Shown here: positions 34,008 to 43,083 of the stretch, piece after piece
How positions within the stretch are numbered: the stretch's first letter is position 1
How the letters are laid out: every line of letters begins with the position of its first letter
Assembly (NCBI GenBank): GCA_977017575.1
Contig: CDRNVI010000144.1
Span: 372,001-436,000 of the forward strand
Source of the DNA: Paramoeba atlantica
Taxonomy: Eukaryota > Discosea
Length of the DNA: 64,000 nucleotides
Direction of reading: 5' to 3'
Notes under the pieces: model-generated
Told to the model about the DNA's origin: nothing
The model's input: the letters and a program-made list of their open reading frames with translations, nothing else
Databases searched by the model: none
Translations under genes and position numbers: made by a program

Positions 34008-34330
34008 AATTGTGGCATAATGGCTTAGTTGGTAAAACAGCTATTGCTTCAATTCAAGGTTGCAGGTTTAAATTCCAAAGAGGAAAATATTAAAAACATT
34101 ATTTTCTCTTCCTGCTCACTTGAATGTGAAAAATAGAACAGATTATCCTCTGCCCTGTTTGCTAAAAAGCAGAGAATAAATTCCCTGAGAAGGAGTTTGA
34201 GTGAATTAAAGGTCTTTGGACCATTTGAACCTAAAAAGGTGAAACTCTATCCTCATTATTTTTAACCTTAAAAAATTAGTAGCTTTGGGTTAAACCATCA
34301 CCTAATAAAGTCCAGTGTTAAAAAGAAAAA
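34008..34330 (+). mobile_element. SINE-A copy in LINE ORF1
   Basis: Full length with the standard A box, and B box GGTTTAAATTCC. Perfect 12-bp target duplication AAAAAGAAATTG at 33,996-34,007 and 34,326-34,337. The related LINE at 23,104-23,116 (minus) shows the unfilled target CAATTTCTTTTTG. Confidence 0.95.
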
Positions 34331-34427
34331 GAAATTGAAAGGCAACACAGATAAAATGTTGAAAGTTAAAAAATCGAACACAATTTCTAAAACCATTCTT
34401 GTGAAAAAAGAAAAAAGTGACAGAATG

Positions 34428-35191
34428 AATTGTGGCATAATGGCTTAGTTGGTAAAACAGCTATTGCTTCAATTCAGGGTTGCAGGTTCAAATTTCAAAG
34501 AGGAAAATATTAAAAATATTATTTTTTCTTCTTGCTCACTTGAATGTGAAAAATAGAACAGGTTATTCTCTGCCCTATTTGCTAAAAAGCAGAGAATAAA
34601 TTCCCTGAGAAGGAGTTTAAGTGAATTAAAGGTCTTTGAGTTGGTGCCTGTAGTTTAGTCATAAATTCAACTATGTCCAACCCTGGGAGGGTGAGTTCAA
34701 ATTCCAGTTTTTCAATATTATGGAAAATTTTTCTGGTGCTGTAGAGTGATTTGATTGGAGTGAGGAGCTCTTGGAGAAGTGTGAAAATCAAAACAAATTA
34801 CATCTTAGTCTTGTCTGCTAAAAAGTTGAGGATAAATTCCTTTATAAGGAGCTTTGAATTATTCTCCCTTCTGATGTGCATCCTCCAGCCTGAACTTGCA
34901 GAAGTTCTAAAGTTCAGTATAAAGACTGACTGAACTAAGCTGAAGTTTAAAACTTCATCTCTCATTAGAGGTTAAAAACAAATTAAATTTAATGTAATTC
35001 AAATAGCTTAAATTAAGAACTACTAATTGAATAAAGTTTGCCTCAAAAAGAAAAAAAAAAGAATTAAAGGTCTTTAGACCATTTGAACCTAAAGAGGTGA
35101 AACTCTATCCTCATTATTTTTAACCTTAAAAAATTAGTGGCTTTGGGTTAAGTTATCACCTAATAAAGTCTAGTGTTAAAAAGAAAAAAAA
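34428..35191 (+). mobile_element. SINE-A copy split by a nested SINE-B
   Basis: The SINE-A head, B box (GGTTCAAATTTC) and central domain lie in 34,428-34,637; the rest resumes at 35,061 and ends TAATAAAGTCTAGTG then A-rich at 35,191. The gap is the SINE-B insertion with its own target duplication. Confidence 0.93.
34638..35060 (+). mobile_element. SINE-B nested in SINE-A
   Basis: 423 bp. Head GTTGGTGCCTGTAGTTTAGT with B box GAGTTCAAATTCC, so tRNA-derived but from a different head than SINE-A. Central domain CTGCTAAAAAG..GAGGATAAATTCC at 34,818-34,841 resembles that of SINE-A. Tail TTGAATAAAGTTTGCCTC then AAAAAGAAAAAAAAAA. Perfect 15-bp target duplication GAATTAAAGGTCTTT at 34,623-34,637 and 35,061-35,075. 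Confidence 0.95.
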
Positions 35192-35288
35192 GAGGTGAAA
35201 TTCTATCTTCATTATCTTTAACCTTAAAAAATTAGTGGCTTTGGGTTAGACTATCACTTAATAAAGTCCAGTGTTAAAAAGAAAAAAA
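35192..35288 (+). mobile_element. SINE-A fragment, 5'-truncated
   Basis: Only the last ~97 bp of SINE-A (GAGGTGAAATTCTATC through AAAAAGAAAAAAA), directly behind the tail of the previous copy. Confidence 0.85.
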
Positions 35289-35382
35289 GTGGCAAAGTGA
35301 AAAACTTTAGAGGTGTTCCTCTCCCATCTTCCTCCACTGGTGTCCCTTCCTCCTCCTCCTCCACTGGTGTCCCTCCCCCTTC

Positions 35383-35702
35383 TTCTTTTTAATACTGGAC
35401 TTTATTAGGTAATGGCCTAACCCAAAGCTACTAATTTTTTAAGATTAAAGATAACTAGGATAGAGTTTCACCTCTTTAGGTTCAAATGGTCTAAAGACCT
35501 TTAATTCACTCAAACTCCTTTTCAGGGAATTTATTCTCTGCTTTTTAGCAGACAGGGCAGAGGATAATCTGTTTTGTTTTTCACATTCAAGTGAGCAGGA
35601 AAAGAAAATAATATTTTTAATATTTTCCTCTTTGGGATTTGAACCTGCAACCCTGAATTGAAGCAATAGCTGTTTTACTAACTAAGCCATCATGCCACAA
35701 TT
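35383..35702 (-). mobile_element. SINE-A copy, minus orientation
   Basis: Full length in reverse (tail at 35,383, head CCACAATT at 35,702). Target duplication TGTCCCTCCCCCTTCTT and TGTCCCTCTCCCTTCTT. It lies in the Pro/Ser/Thr repeat part of LINE ORF1. Confidence 0.93.
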
Positions 35703-35929
35703 GTCCCTCTCCCTTCTTCCTCCACTGGTGTCCAAAGTGTCCTTCCCTCTGAAGATGTCTTTGATAAAGTTCCTAGATCACAAGCCAAAATAGCAATCTA
35801 GAAAAAGAACATCACCAACCTGCAAAACTAGAAAAACACTACCTCTTTTAGTAATTCAGACAAACATGAATTTTCAACTTTTTCATTCAGTTCTCATTCT
35901 AGCAATGGTCAAAGAATTGTTGATTCCCC

Positions 35930-36251
35930 TTTTTCTTTTTAACACTGGACTTTATTAAGTAATGACCTAACCCAAAGCCACTAATTTTTTAAAGTTAAAA
36001 ATAACAAGGATAGAATTTCACTTCTTTAGGTTCAAATGGTCTAAAGACCTTTAATTCACTTAAACTCCTTCTTAGGGAATTTATTCTCTGCTTTTTAGTA
36101 AACAGGGCAAAGAATAATCTGTTTTGTTTTTCACATTCAAGTGAGCAGGAAGAGAAAATAATGTTTTAATATTTTCTTCTTTGGGATTTAAACCTACAAC
36201 CCTGAATTGAAGCAATAGCTGTTTTACCAACTAAGCCATCATACTACAATT
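35930..36251 (-). mobile_element. SINE-A copy, minus orientation
   Basis: Full length in reverse. Flanked by GTTGATTCCCCTTTTT and GCTGATTCCCCCTTT; the unfilled site is seen in the related LINE at about 22,689-22,705. Confidence 0.92.
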
Positions 36252-36559
36252 AAATTGCTGATTCCCCCTTTCCCTCTTGATTTCAAGATGCTGACCTTGA
36301 TGGAAGCCCAAAATTGTTTCCTGATGACCCTCAGGGAAGCTTCTCTATTGTTTAAAAGGAAAAAGAAGAAAAGTTTAAAGAAAAAAGAAAAAAAAAAAAA
36401 AAAAAAACAGAAAAAAAGAAAAAAAAGTCAAAAAAAAGTTCTAAGTCAGAAGTTAATTAAAAAAAGGAAAAGAAATACTAGAAGATAGAGCAAAAGATGG
36501 TGAACAAAAGAAAAAAAAAAGGAAAAAAGAATACTCCTTCAACTCCCCCCCCTGAGATC

Positions 36560-39464
36560 TGATGTCCAACTTCAACCCTCTCCTCTGATGATTGTCAACA
36601 AGTCCCAATTAATCTCTCAACTCCCCACTTCCCCCACCCCCCTCAACTCCCCCTTCCCTGTGATTCTCAAATCCCTGCTCTGGAACCCAATCCCCCTGAT
36701 TTACCCCAAATTCAGCATTTTTCTCAGTTTCCCGACTTGAGAGTTCTCTTCTGGAATATAAATGGGCTGCAAAATGAAGAAAAACTTGAAATCTGCAAGA
36801 GAATGGCAGCTAGCTCCTGGCCCCTGTTCATCTTCCTCCAGGAAACCCATGCAACATCTGAAAATGATCTTGATCATCTTAAAAACCACTTGAGGAAGTA
36901 CATTTGGTTTCGTAACTCCTTCTCCAAGAGGAAACATGGCCTTGTGATTGGAATTAGATGTGTGGAAGAATTGAAAGATCCCTCTCCTTTTTGTTTTGAG
37001 AAAAATGAAGGTGGATTGTTTGGTTTAAAAGTGTTCATCCAAAATCAGGAATTTTCAGCCCTCCCCCCAGAGCAAAAATATTCTGGCTGAGGATTTCAAT
37101 TGGAACTTGAACAAAACCAATTGCCAGAAATTAATTGAACACCTCTCTGATTTGAATCTGTCTCGCCTCAACTGGTCAGAACCTACCCATTTTCAGGGCT
37201 GATGCATTGACCACATCTTCCTTCCCTCTGAGGCTCCTGAAGACCATTTGTTTGTGAATGCAATCTCATTTGGATTCAAAGATCATGCTGTAATGATTGG
37301 AGGAGCCAGTGTAAAAGAGTGGAAAATCAACTCACAGAAGAAGAGGATTCCTGAATATCTAATTAATAACCCCAAATTTATCTCTGCTCTCTCTGAAGCT
37401 GTTGGAAACTACTCTGTGGGTGACCCTGTGATCTGTCTTGATAAAATGAAATCTGAAGCCTGGAGATTGACTGCTCTGTGGAAGAACAAGCACAAGGAAG
37501 CTCATCTCTTCAAGAAACTTTGGAAACTGCAGACTTTAGTTAAGAAGCTAAGAACAACCTGAATCCTTAGAAAGGATAGCCCAGCCCACCCCTTCACCTC
37601 CCTAGAAACTGAACTGAGAGAAGCAGCTGCTGAGAATTGGGATAACCCTCTGAAAGGGTGGAAATGGAGATTAAAAATTATACCTCAGATGATTAAAGTT
37701 GGTCTCTCTTGGATATCAAGCCTTGAACAACAACTTGGAGTCTTCTTTGACAACCACCCAGCTCATCCTAACAAGAAGTCCTCCCCCAAGGTGAAAGAAG
37801 TGATTGTTGATGGCATCTTGTCTCATGACTCATCTACTGTGAGAGAAGCTATTAAAGGCTTTTGGGGTGATCTCTTGAGAACTGAACATCCTTATAATCT
37901 CAAAGCCCTTGATGAACTTCTTGACAACCACCCCTTCTGCTTCCCAGACTCTGAAAATCATACAGTAGACCTTCTGAAAGTTGAGAAGCTACTCCTTCAA
38001 GCCAACAATATCAGTGCAGGCCCTGATGGAATTTCCTTCTCCCTCTATCAGAAAACTTATAAGAAATATCAAGAGATGTGGGTTGAACTGATCCAACAAG
38101 CAGGAGAAAGTATGAAATTCCCTGACTCCTTTAGAGAGAGTCAATTGTGTTTGATTCCCAAGATTGAGAACATTCCTCACCCTGATCAGTTCAGATCTAT
38201 AAGTGTAACAAACTCTGATTATCAAATTGTAATGTGATATTGGGCTCTTTGGTTTTCTGAAATTGCAAGTGGAGTAATCTCTGATACTCAACATGCAATG
38301 TTCAAGGGGAAATCAATTGATGCAGCTGTGGAAACTATTTATAATGCCTTCTATGAAGCTTTGGCTGATGGACAAGATATTACTCTTCTACAAACTGACT
38401 TTTGCAAGGCTTATGATTATGTAAACTGTGATGCTCTGATTCACATTTTGAAGAGGTTGAAGGCCCCTCCCCAAGCCATTTTTGTAATTGAGAAAGTACT
38501 CCACCCCTCCAAAACTTGGTTACCCTCAATTGGAGGAAAACCTGGCTCCTCTCCTGCAGACTCTATTACCAGTAGAACTGGAGTTTGACAAAGCTGTCCA
38601 ATCTCTCCCCTTCTCTTCCTAATTGTCTTTGATTTATTGCTGGTGAGCCTCAACAAGAACCACCCTCTTGAGAAGCTTTCTGGCTTCATGGATAACCTTG
38701 GACTACTCCTGAAAAAAGCTGATACCATTAACCTCTTGACCCCCACTTTCCAGAAGTATGAGAAAACAACTGGTGCTCTCTTGAATTACTCAAAGTGCTT
38801 TGTTTTGACAACTCAAATGTACAAACCTTCTGGCCCTTGGTCTGCAATGACCAAAACCAACTTTAGAAGTGATGAGACAATGTATTTGAGTGTGCGAAAA
38901 AGCTGTAAAATGGAATCAAAGAAGGATTGACTTAAAGTATGTGAAAAGATGTGAAGAGTAAGTAAAACCATTAAAAATCAAGGAAGACCTTTTACAGTGA
39001 AAGTAAGGATAATTAACACTTACTTAATTCCCTGTATGGGCTACTTAGCTTGCTTTAAGCTTATCCCCCAATTTATATCTGTGATAGTATGGAAACTCAT
39101 TTGAGCTGCCTTGGGAGCATATGCCAATTTGAAAACCATCATTTTGACTGCTTGCCATCCTCTTATGGGTAGTAAATGTCAGGTTCGCCACTTCATTCTT
39201 TTCAATTGAGCTCTTCTTATTTCTCATAAACCTTTAAGTTGTGAATACAAGAATCCCTTGACTATTGGAGCTATAAGACTTGATGCTTATTTTGTTGCCT
39301 CAAAAATCTCTAAAGAAGTGATTCTAGGAGATCCAACCAAAACAAACTATAGTTCTCTTTCTCATCAAGTACCTATTGTGCTTGAAGATATCTACCAAGA
39401 GGGTGGAAAGATCAAATGTATTGTCTACAACTTAGCTCATACTCTTAAACCTCAACTCCAATGA
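36560..39464 (+). pseudogene. LINE ORF2 (endonuclease and RT), inactive, left copy
   Basis: Apurinic-type endonuclease motifs: VLFWNINGLQNEEKL (about 36,742), FLQETHATSEND (about 36,832), CIDHIF (about 37,203) and DHAVMIGG (about 37,280). The GD.N motif region is damaged by a ~70-bp deletion near 37,063. RT motifs: AGPDGISFSLYQK (about 38,020), LCLIPKIENIPHPDQFRS (about 38,150), LLQTDFCKAYDYV (about 38,385), then the QGCP region and FMDNLGLLLKK (about 38,687; the second Asp of the catalytic pair is Asn). Multiple in-frame TGA codons. The RNase H domain of the 18.6-kb copy is missing; an A/T-rich tail follows at 39,640. Confidence 0.85.
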
Positions 39465-39639
39465 AACCTTACCAAATTCTTGATTCATGATCTTCCTACA
39501 ATGGATAAGATCTCTCATTTTACCTTGGAACCTCCTACCTGTTGATTATATAAGAAAAGGAAAGAATTTCGAACCCACCTCCTTGAAACTTGTATTTGTA
39601 CAAAAAGTTATCTTGAGAAGATGGGACATAGCTGCATCA

Positions 39640-39697
39640 TAAAAAAAAAAAAAAAAATAAAAAAAAAAAATAAAAAAAAAAAAAAAAAAAAAAAAAA
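39640..39697. repeat. A-rich tail of the left LINE
   Basis: About 57 bp of A interrupted by single T, after the LINE sequence GATGGGACATAGCTGCATC. Consistent with a LINE poly(A) end or a later-expanded A-tract. Confidence 0.7.
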
Positions 39698-39699
39698 TC

Positions 39700-40147
39700 A
39701 GGTTGGTTCAAGGAAGCTTTATAGCTCTTCTTCACAGGAGGGAGGTCTTTTGGAGGGGTAGGTTCTGTAGGAATAACATTAGATAAATAAAACACCAACT
39801 TTTGATCTCTAGAATTATGCATAGGTAAATTTAAGCTATCTTTTTTAACACCTATAGGGGAGACCCTTGGAAGGCTTAAACAAAGCATGTGACTTGGGGG
39901 AAAATTGATCTGTTCTCTCAAAATCCACTACCATAGACTTACCAGTATTTCTGAGGGGGGTACAGGATGAAAAGACTCCTTTAGAAAGAATGAAGTTAAA
40001 TTGTACATCATCTCTGGCAATTTGTTTTCTTATCTTAACTTCTTTAGGATTGCAGGTGTTGATCAAGTACATTTCTGTTCTTACCATATTGCCTACTTCA
40101 CTTGAATTTTTTTTTTGTAAAATTTTAAATAAACAATAAACAAGCAA
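39700..40147 (-). pseudogene. Coding-like stretch, family unknown
   Basis: Minus strand reads VRTEMYLINTCNPKEVKIRK and VVDFERTDQFSPKSHALF, then after one frame change LNLPMHNSRDQKLVFYL and PTPPKDLPPVKKSYK. The composition is protein-like (balanced, no simple repeat), with one frameshift near 39,855. Not recognised; an ORF1 protein of another LINE is a guess based only on the surroundings. Confidence 0.35.
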
Positions 40148-40563
40148 GATAGTTAATTTGGCAAGTGATGCATTTCACCACTGTATTAAAGGGTCTTGCT
40201 GGGGTCTAAACAAAGACTCAAGCTTGTCATCTCTTGATGTGAGCAATAAAAAGGACAAGGTTAATAGAAATTTGGATGTAAAACAAAATAATACAATTCT
40301 AGACTATTTGTACTACTTCCTTCAAATTATGTTTCAAAAGAGAATTTGAACCAGCAAAAAGATTCTGGATCTACTTTACACCCTTAGCTTCAAAAGAAAC
40401 CTTAATTTTAAGCTTTCACAATTTTGTGTTCTTATTGTTCCTCCAAATAAAAGATTTTTGAGTTTTTTGGCCAATTCATTACCTTTGTTCAAAAACTCTT
40501 TTTCTATACTTGCAACATCTATGTTTTTGAGTGTTGAGATTACAAAATGGCTTTGTTTGATAT
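40148..40563. other. Unassigned AT-rich DNA
   Basis: Mixed AT-rich sequence without recognisable elements. Short frames on both strands have no support. Confidence 0.4.
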
Positions 40564-40884
40564 TTACAAAAATCTTTCTTTAAAAGAAGTCATATGTTTA
40601 ATTGCTTTGATAACCTTATTGAAGTTGAGGAGCTTTGGTCTGAAATCCAGTGATTTCACTAACTTTGTTGGTCTTGACTTAGCTCCAACAACAATTTTTG
40701 GATTCAAGTGCATAATTAAACCTTGATATAGTTTAATATTCTTCCAATCAATTTTGTACAACACATCAATAAGATCTTTGAAGGCTGGAAAGCCTTCCTT
40801 GGTTTTGAGAGGTTTTTTCTTTTTTTTTGCTTTTTTGAGCAAATGATTCACTATTTGTTTGTCTTGATTAAGTGTTCTTAATAG
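40564..40884 (-). other. Hypothetical open frame, basic
   Basis: About 107 codons open on the minus strand without a convincing start; it contains FPAFKDLIDVLYKIDWKN and KLVKSLDFRPKLLNFNKVI. Lys-rich and possibly related to the coding-like stretch at 39,700-40,147 on the same strand. Family not recognised. Confidence 0.3.
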
Positions 40885-40919
40885 AAAATCTCTTTCCTTC
40901 CTTTACATTAGATGAAAAG

Positions 40920-41310
40920 ATTTTCATAATATTTTCTGTGGTAACCAGCCACAAAGATACACACTACAACAAAAAATAGGAAATTCAAATAAATTGTATT
41001 TTGAACCTTCTATTTTTTTTTTTTTTTTTTTTTTAAATTGATTAAAGAAAGGTATTTGTAAATAATGTAAAAGTAGATAAAGTTAAGTTACTTTAACTAA
41101 TTAAGTAAAATAGAAAAAGTGAAATTAAATAATAGAATTTTATATCTTAAACTATAGTTTTTTTTTTCTAATTTTATATTAATTAATACTACTTCAACCT
41201 ATTTTATTATCTTCTTTTATATTTTTGATAGAAATATTCTTTCTTTCAACTTAAAATAAATATTTATTTTATTAAATATTATAAAATTCTTCAATTTCTT
41301 ATTGTAGAAG
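40920..41310. other. AT-rich unassigned DNA
   Basis: Very AT-rich with a T-run at about 41,013-41,034. No gene or element seen. Confidence 0.6.
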
Positions 41311-41733
41311 TTTTTTTTTTTCTTTTTGAGGTAGATTTTATTCAATTAGTAGTTTTTAATCTAAGCCATTTGAATTACATTAAATTATGTTTGTTTTTAA
41401 TCTTTAACAAGAGGTAAAGTTTTAAACTTCAGCTTAGTTCAGTTGGTCTTTATACTAAACTTTAGAACTTTTATAAGTTCAGGCTGGAGGATACATATTA
41501 AAAGAGAAAATAATTCAAAACTTCTTCTAAAGGAATTTATTTTTAACTTTTTAGCAAATTAGGTTAAAATGTAACTTGTTCTAATTTTCACACTTCTTCA
41601 AAAGCTTTTCACTCTAATCAAATCACTTTATAGGATTAGAAAAATTTTCTAAAATTTGAAAAACTAGAATTTGAACTCATCCCCTCTAAGATTGAACATA
41701 GTTGAATTTATGACTAAATTATAGGCACCAACT
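41311..41733 (-). mobile_element. SINE-B copy, minus orientation
   Basis: Tail T-run and TCTTTTTGAGG at the left, head GGCACCAAC at the right, B box in reverse (GGAATTTGAACTC form, here AGAATTTGAACTC). Flanks ATTGTAGAAG and ATTGAGTAGA may be a decayed target duplication. Diverged from the 34,638 copy. Confidence 0.88.
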
Positions 41734-41735
41734 CC

Positions 41736-42118
41736 ATTGAGTAGATTACTTTTGGATTTCCTTATGGAAGTTACCAATATTTCTTTGGATGAGTTTTTTT
41801 CTATGAAATCTGATCAATCATGAATCTTTTGGTTTTGAGATTGTGATTACTAAGCTCTAAAATCTTTTGCTTCTAAAGTTGGTTTTAAACATTGTAGACC
41901 AAAGGTTAGAAAGTTTATACATTTGAAAACAAAGCACTTTGAGTAATTCAAAAGAGTACTGATTGCTTTTTCATAGGAGATTGGGTAGTCTTGTCAAACT
42001 TCAATTCTACATAATAGAGTCTGCAAGAGAGGAGCCAGGTTTTCCTCCAATTGAGGGTAACCAGGTTTTAGAGGGGTGAAGTACTTTCTCAATCACAAAA
42101 ATGGTTTCAAAGGAAGAA
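41736..42118 (-). mobile_element. LINE ORF2 fragment (RT), continuation of the right LINE
   Basis: Minus strand matches RT from FVIEKVLHPSKTWLPSI through the QGCP region to the stretch after it. It takes up almost where the right-hand LINE copy stops at 49,425, so the two are parts of one LINE separated by the gag element and a SINE-B. The segment left of about 41,900 no longer aligns with the other copies. Confidence 0.7.
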
Positions 42119-42426
42119 ATTTTTCTTTTTGAGGCAAACTTTATTCAATTAGTAGTTCTTAATCTAAACCATTTGAATTACATTAAATTATGTTTGTTTT
42201 TAACCTTTAACAAGAAGTGAAGTTTTAAACTTCAGCTTAGTTTAGTTGGTCTTTATGTTGAACTTTAGAACTTCTGCAAGTTTAGGCTGGAGGATATATA
42301 TTAGAAGGGAGAATAATCCAAAACTTCTTTCAAAGGATTTTATCTTCAACTTTTTAGCAGACAAGGGTGAAATGTAATCTGGTTGGATATAGTTAAATTT
42401 ATAACTAAACTACAAGCACCAACCCT
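42119..42426 (-). mobile_element. SINE-B copy, minus orientation, internally deleted
   Basis: Tail TTTTTCTTTTTGAGGC at the left, head CAAGCACCAAC at the right, but about 110 bp between the central domain and the head, including the B box, are missing. Confidence 0.85.
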
Positions 42427-42457
42427 TATCATGATTGACTCTCTAGATGTGAGGAGG

Positions 42458-43083
42458 TGTTGGGGTGAGACCTGCTTCCAACACGGAAGTTGTGCCTTTC
42501 AGTGCCTTTTCAGTTCCTTGAGCCTCCCTGAGCCTTCCCTGAGCTTCCTTGATGCCTTTTATCATGAGTTTTGGTCCTTTCGGAGAGCCCTGAGCCTCAC
42601 AGACAGCTGTGCGCCATTTTATCGTAATTTTAGCCAAAATCACGAGATTTTTAGCGCTCTTTTTATTCAGTTTTCACATTCATGTTTTTTGCCCCTTTTC
42701 TTGCTGCTTTGCCACCTTCTGCTTTCTTTCTGCTTTCTTGTCTCTCTCTCTCTCTCTCTTTGCTTTCCTTTGTGATCTTTTGGCTTGCCTTGCTTGCTTT
42801 CTGTTCTCTTCTTTTGTTGTTATCATCTTTTGTTGCTTTCTTCCTTCTTTGGTTGCTGTGTAGGCTCGAGATTCCAATTTGAGTTGAGTTTCAGCAATTC
42901 TGTGCTTTTCTCAGTTGTGATTCCTTTTGTTGTTCTTCTTTTTGCTTTTCTGTTTCTTTGTTGTTGTTTTCTTGTTCTGTTTGTGTTGGCTAGGGATCTT
43001 TCCCATAAAGGTTTTGATCCAGAGTTTCTGTTTCTCTTTCTTTTCTCTTGTTTTCTCTGTTGATCCTGCTCCCCTCCTCACAA
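42458..43083 (-). repeat. LTR of the gag element
   Basis: Same family as the solo LTRs at 25,014-25,683 and 62,646-63,315 (TGTTGGGGTGAGACCTGC ... CTCCCCTCCTCACA on the plus strand), but keeps more CpG dinucleotides, so it is the less decayed reference. Confidence 0.8.

Larger units (their letters stand above)
24329..36300 (+). repeat. Left arm of the large inverted duplication
   Basis: Partner of 52,030-64,000; see there. The outer limit is set only by the window end at 64,000. The inner limit lies in LINE sequence shortly after the first run of mismatches at about 36,320-36,450. Confidence 0.97.
25757..39640 (+). mobile_element. Near full-length LINE (left), split by copia and SINEs
   Basis: One LINE runs from its leader (25,757) through ORF1 (25,890-26,262, resumed 32,900-34,007, 34,331-34,427, 35,289-35,382, 35,703-35,929, 36,252-36,450) and ORF2 (about 36,560-39,464) to an A-rich tail at 39,640. 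Without insertions it is about 5 kb. ORF1 keeps a Lys/Glu-rich segment and the zinc-knuckle region (CSLYGVNHLVSLTC near 33,260, one Cys replaced by Tyr). ORF2 keeps endonuclease and RT but not RNase H. Several in-frame stops, mostly TGA, make it inactive. From 25,757 to about 36,300 it is part of the inverted duplication. Confidence 0.85.

Noticed and set aside
18585-39640. Recoded TGA (alternative genetic code or selenocysteine) to explain shared TGA codons in LINE copies
   Set aside because: At the same sites other copies have CAA, the pattern expected from CGA decay, and the copia frames end normally; recoding is not needed.
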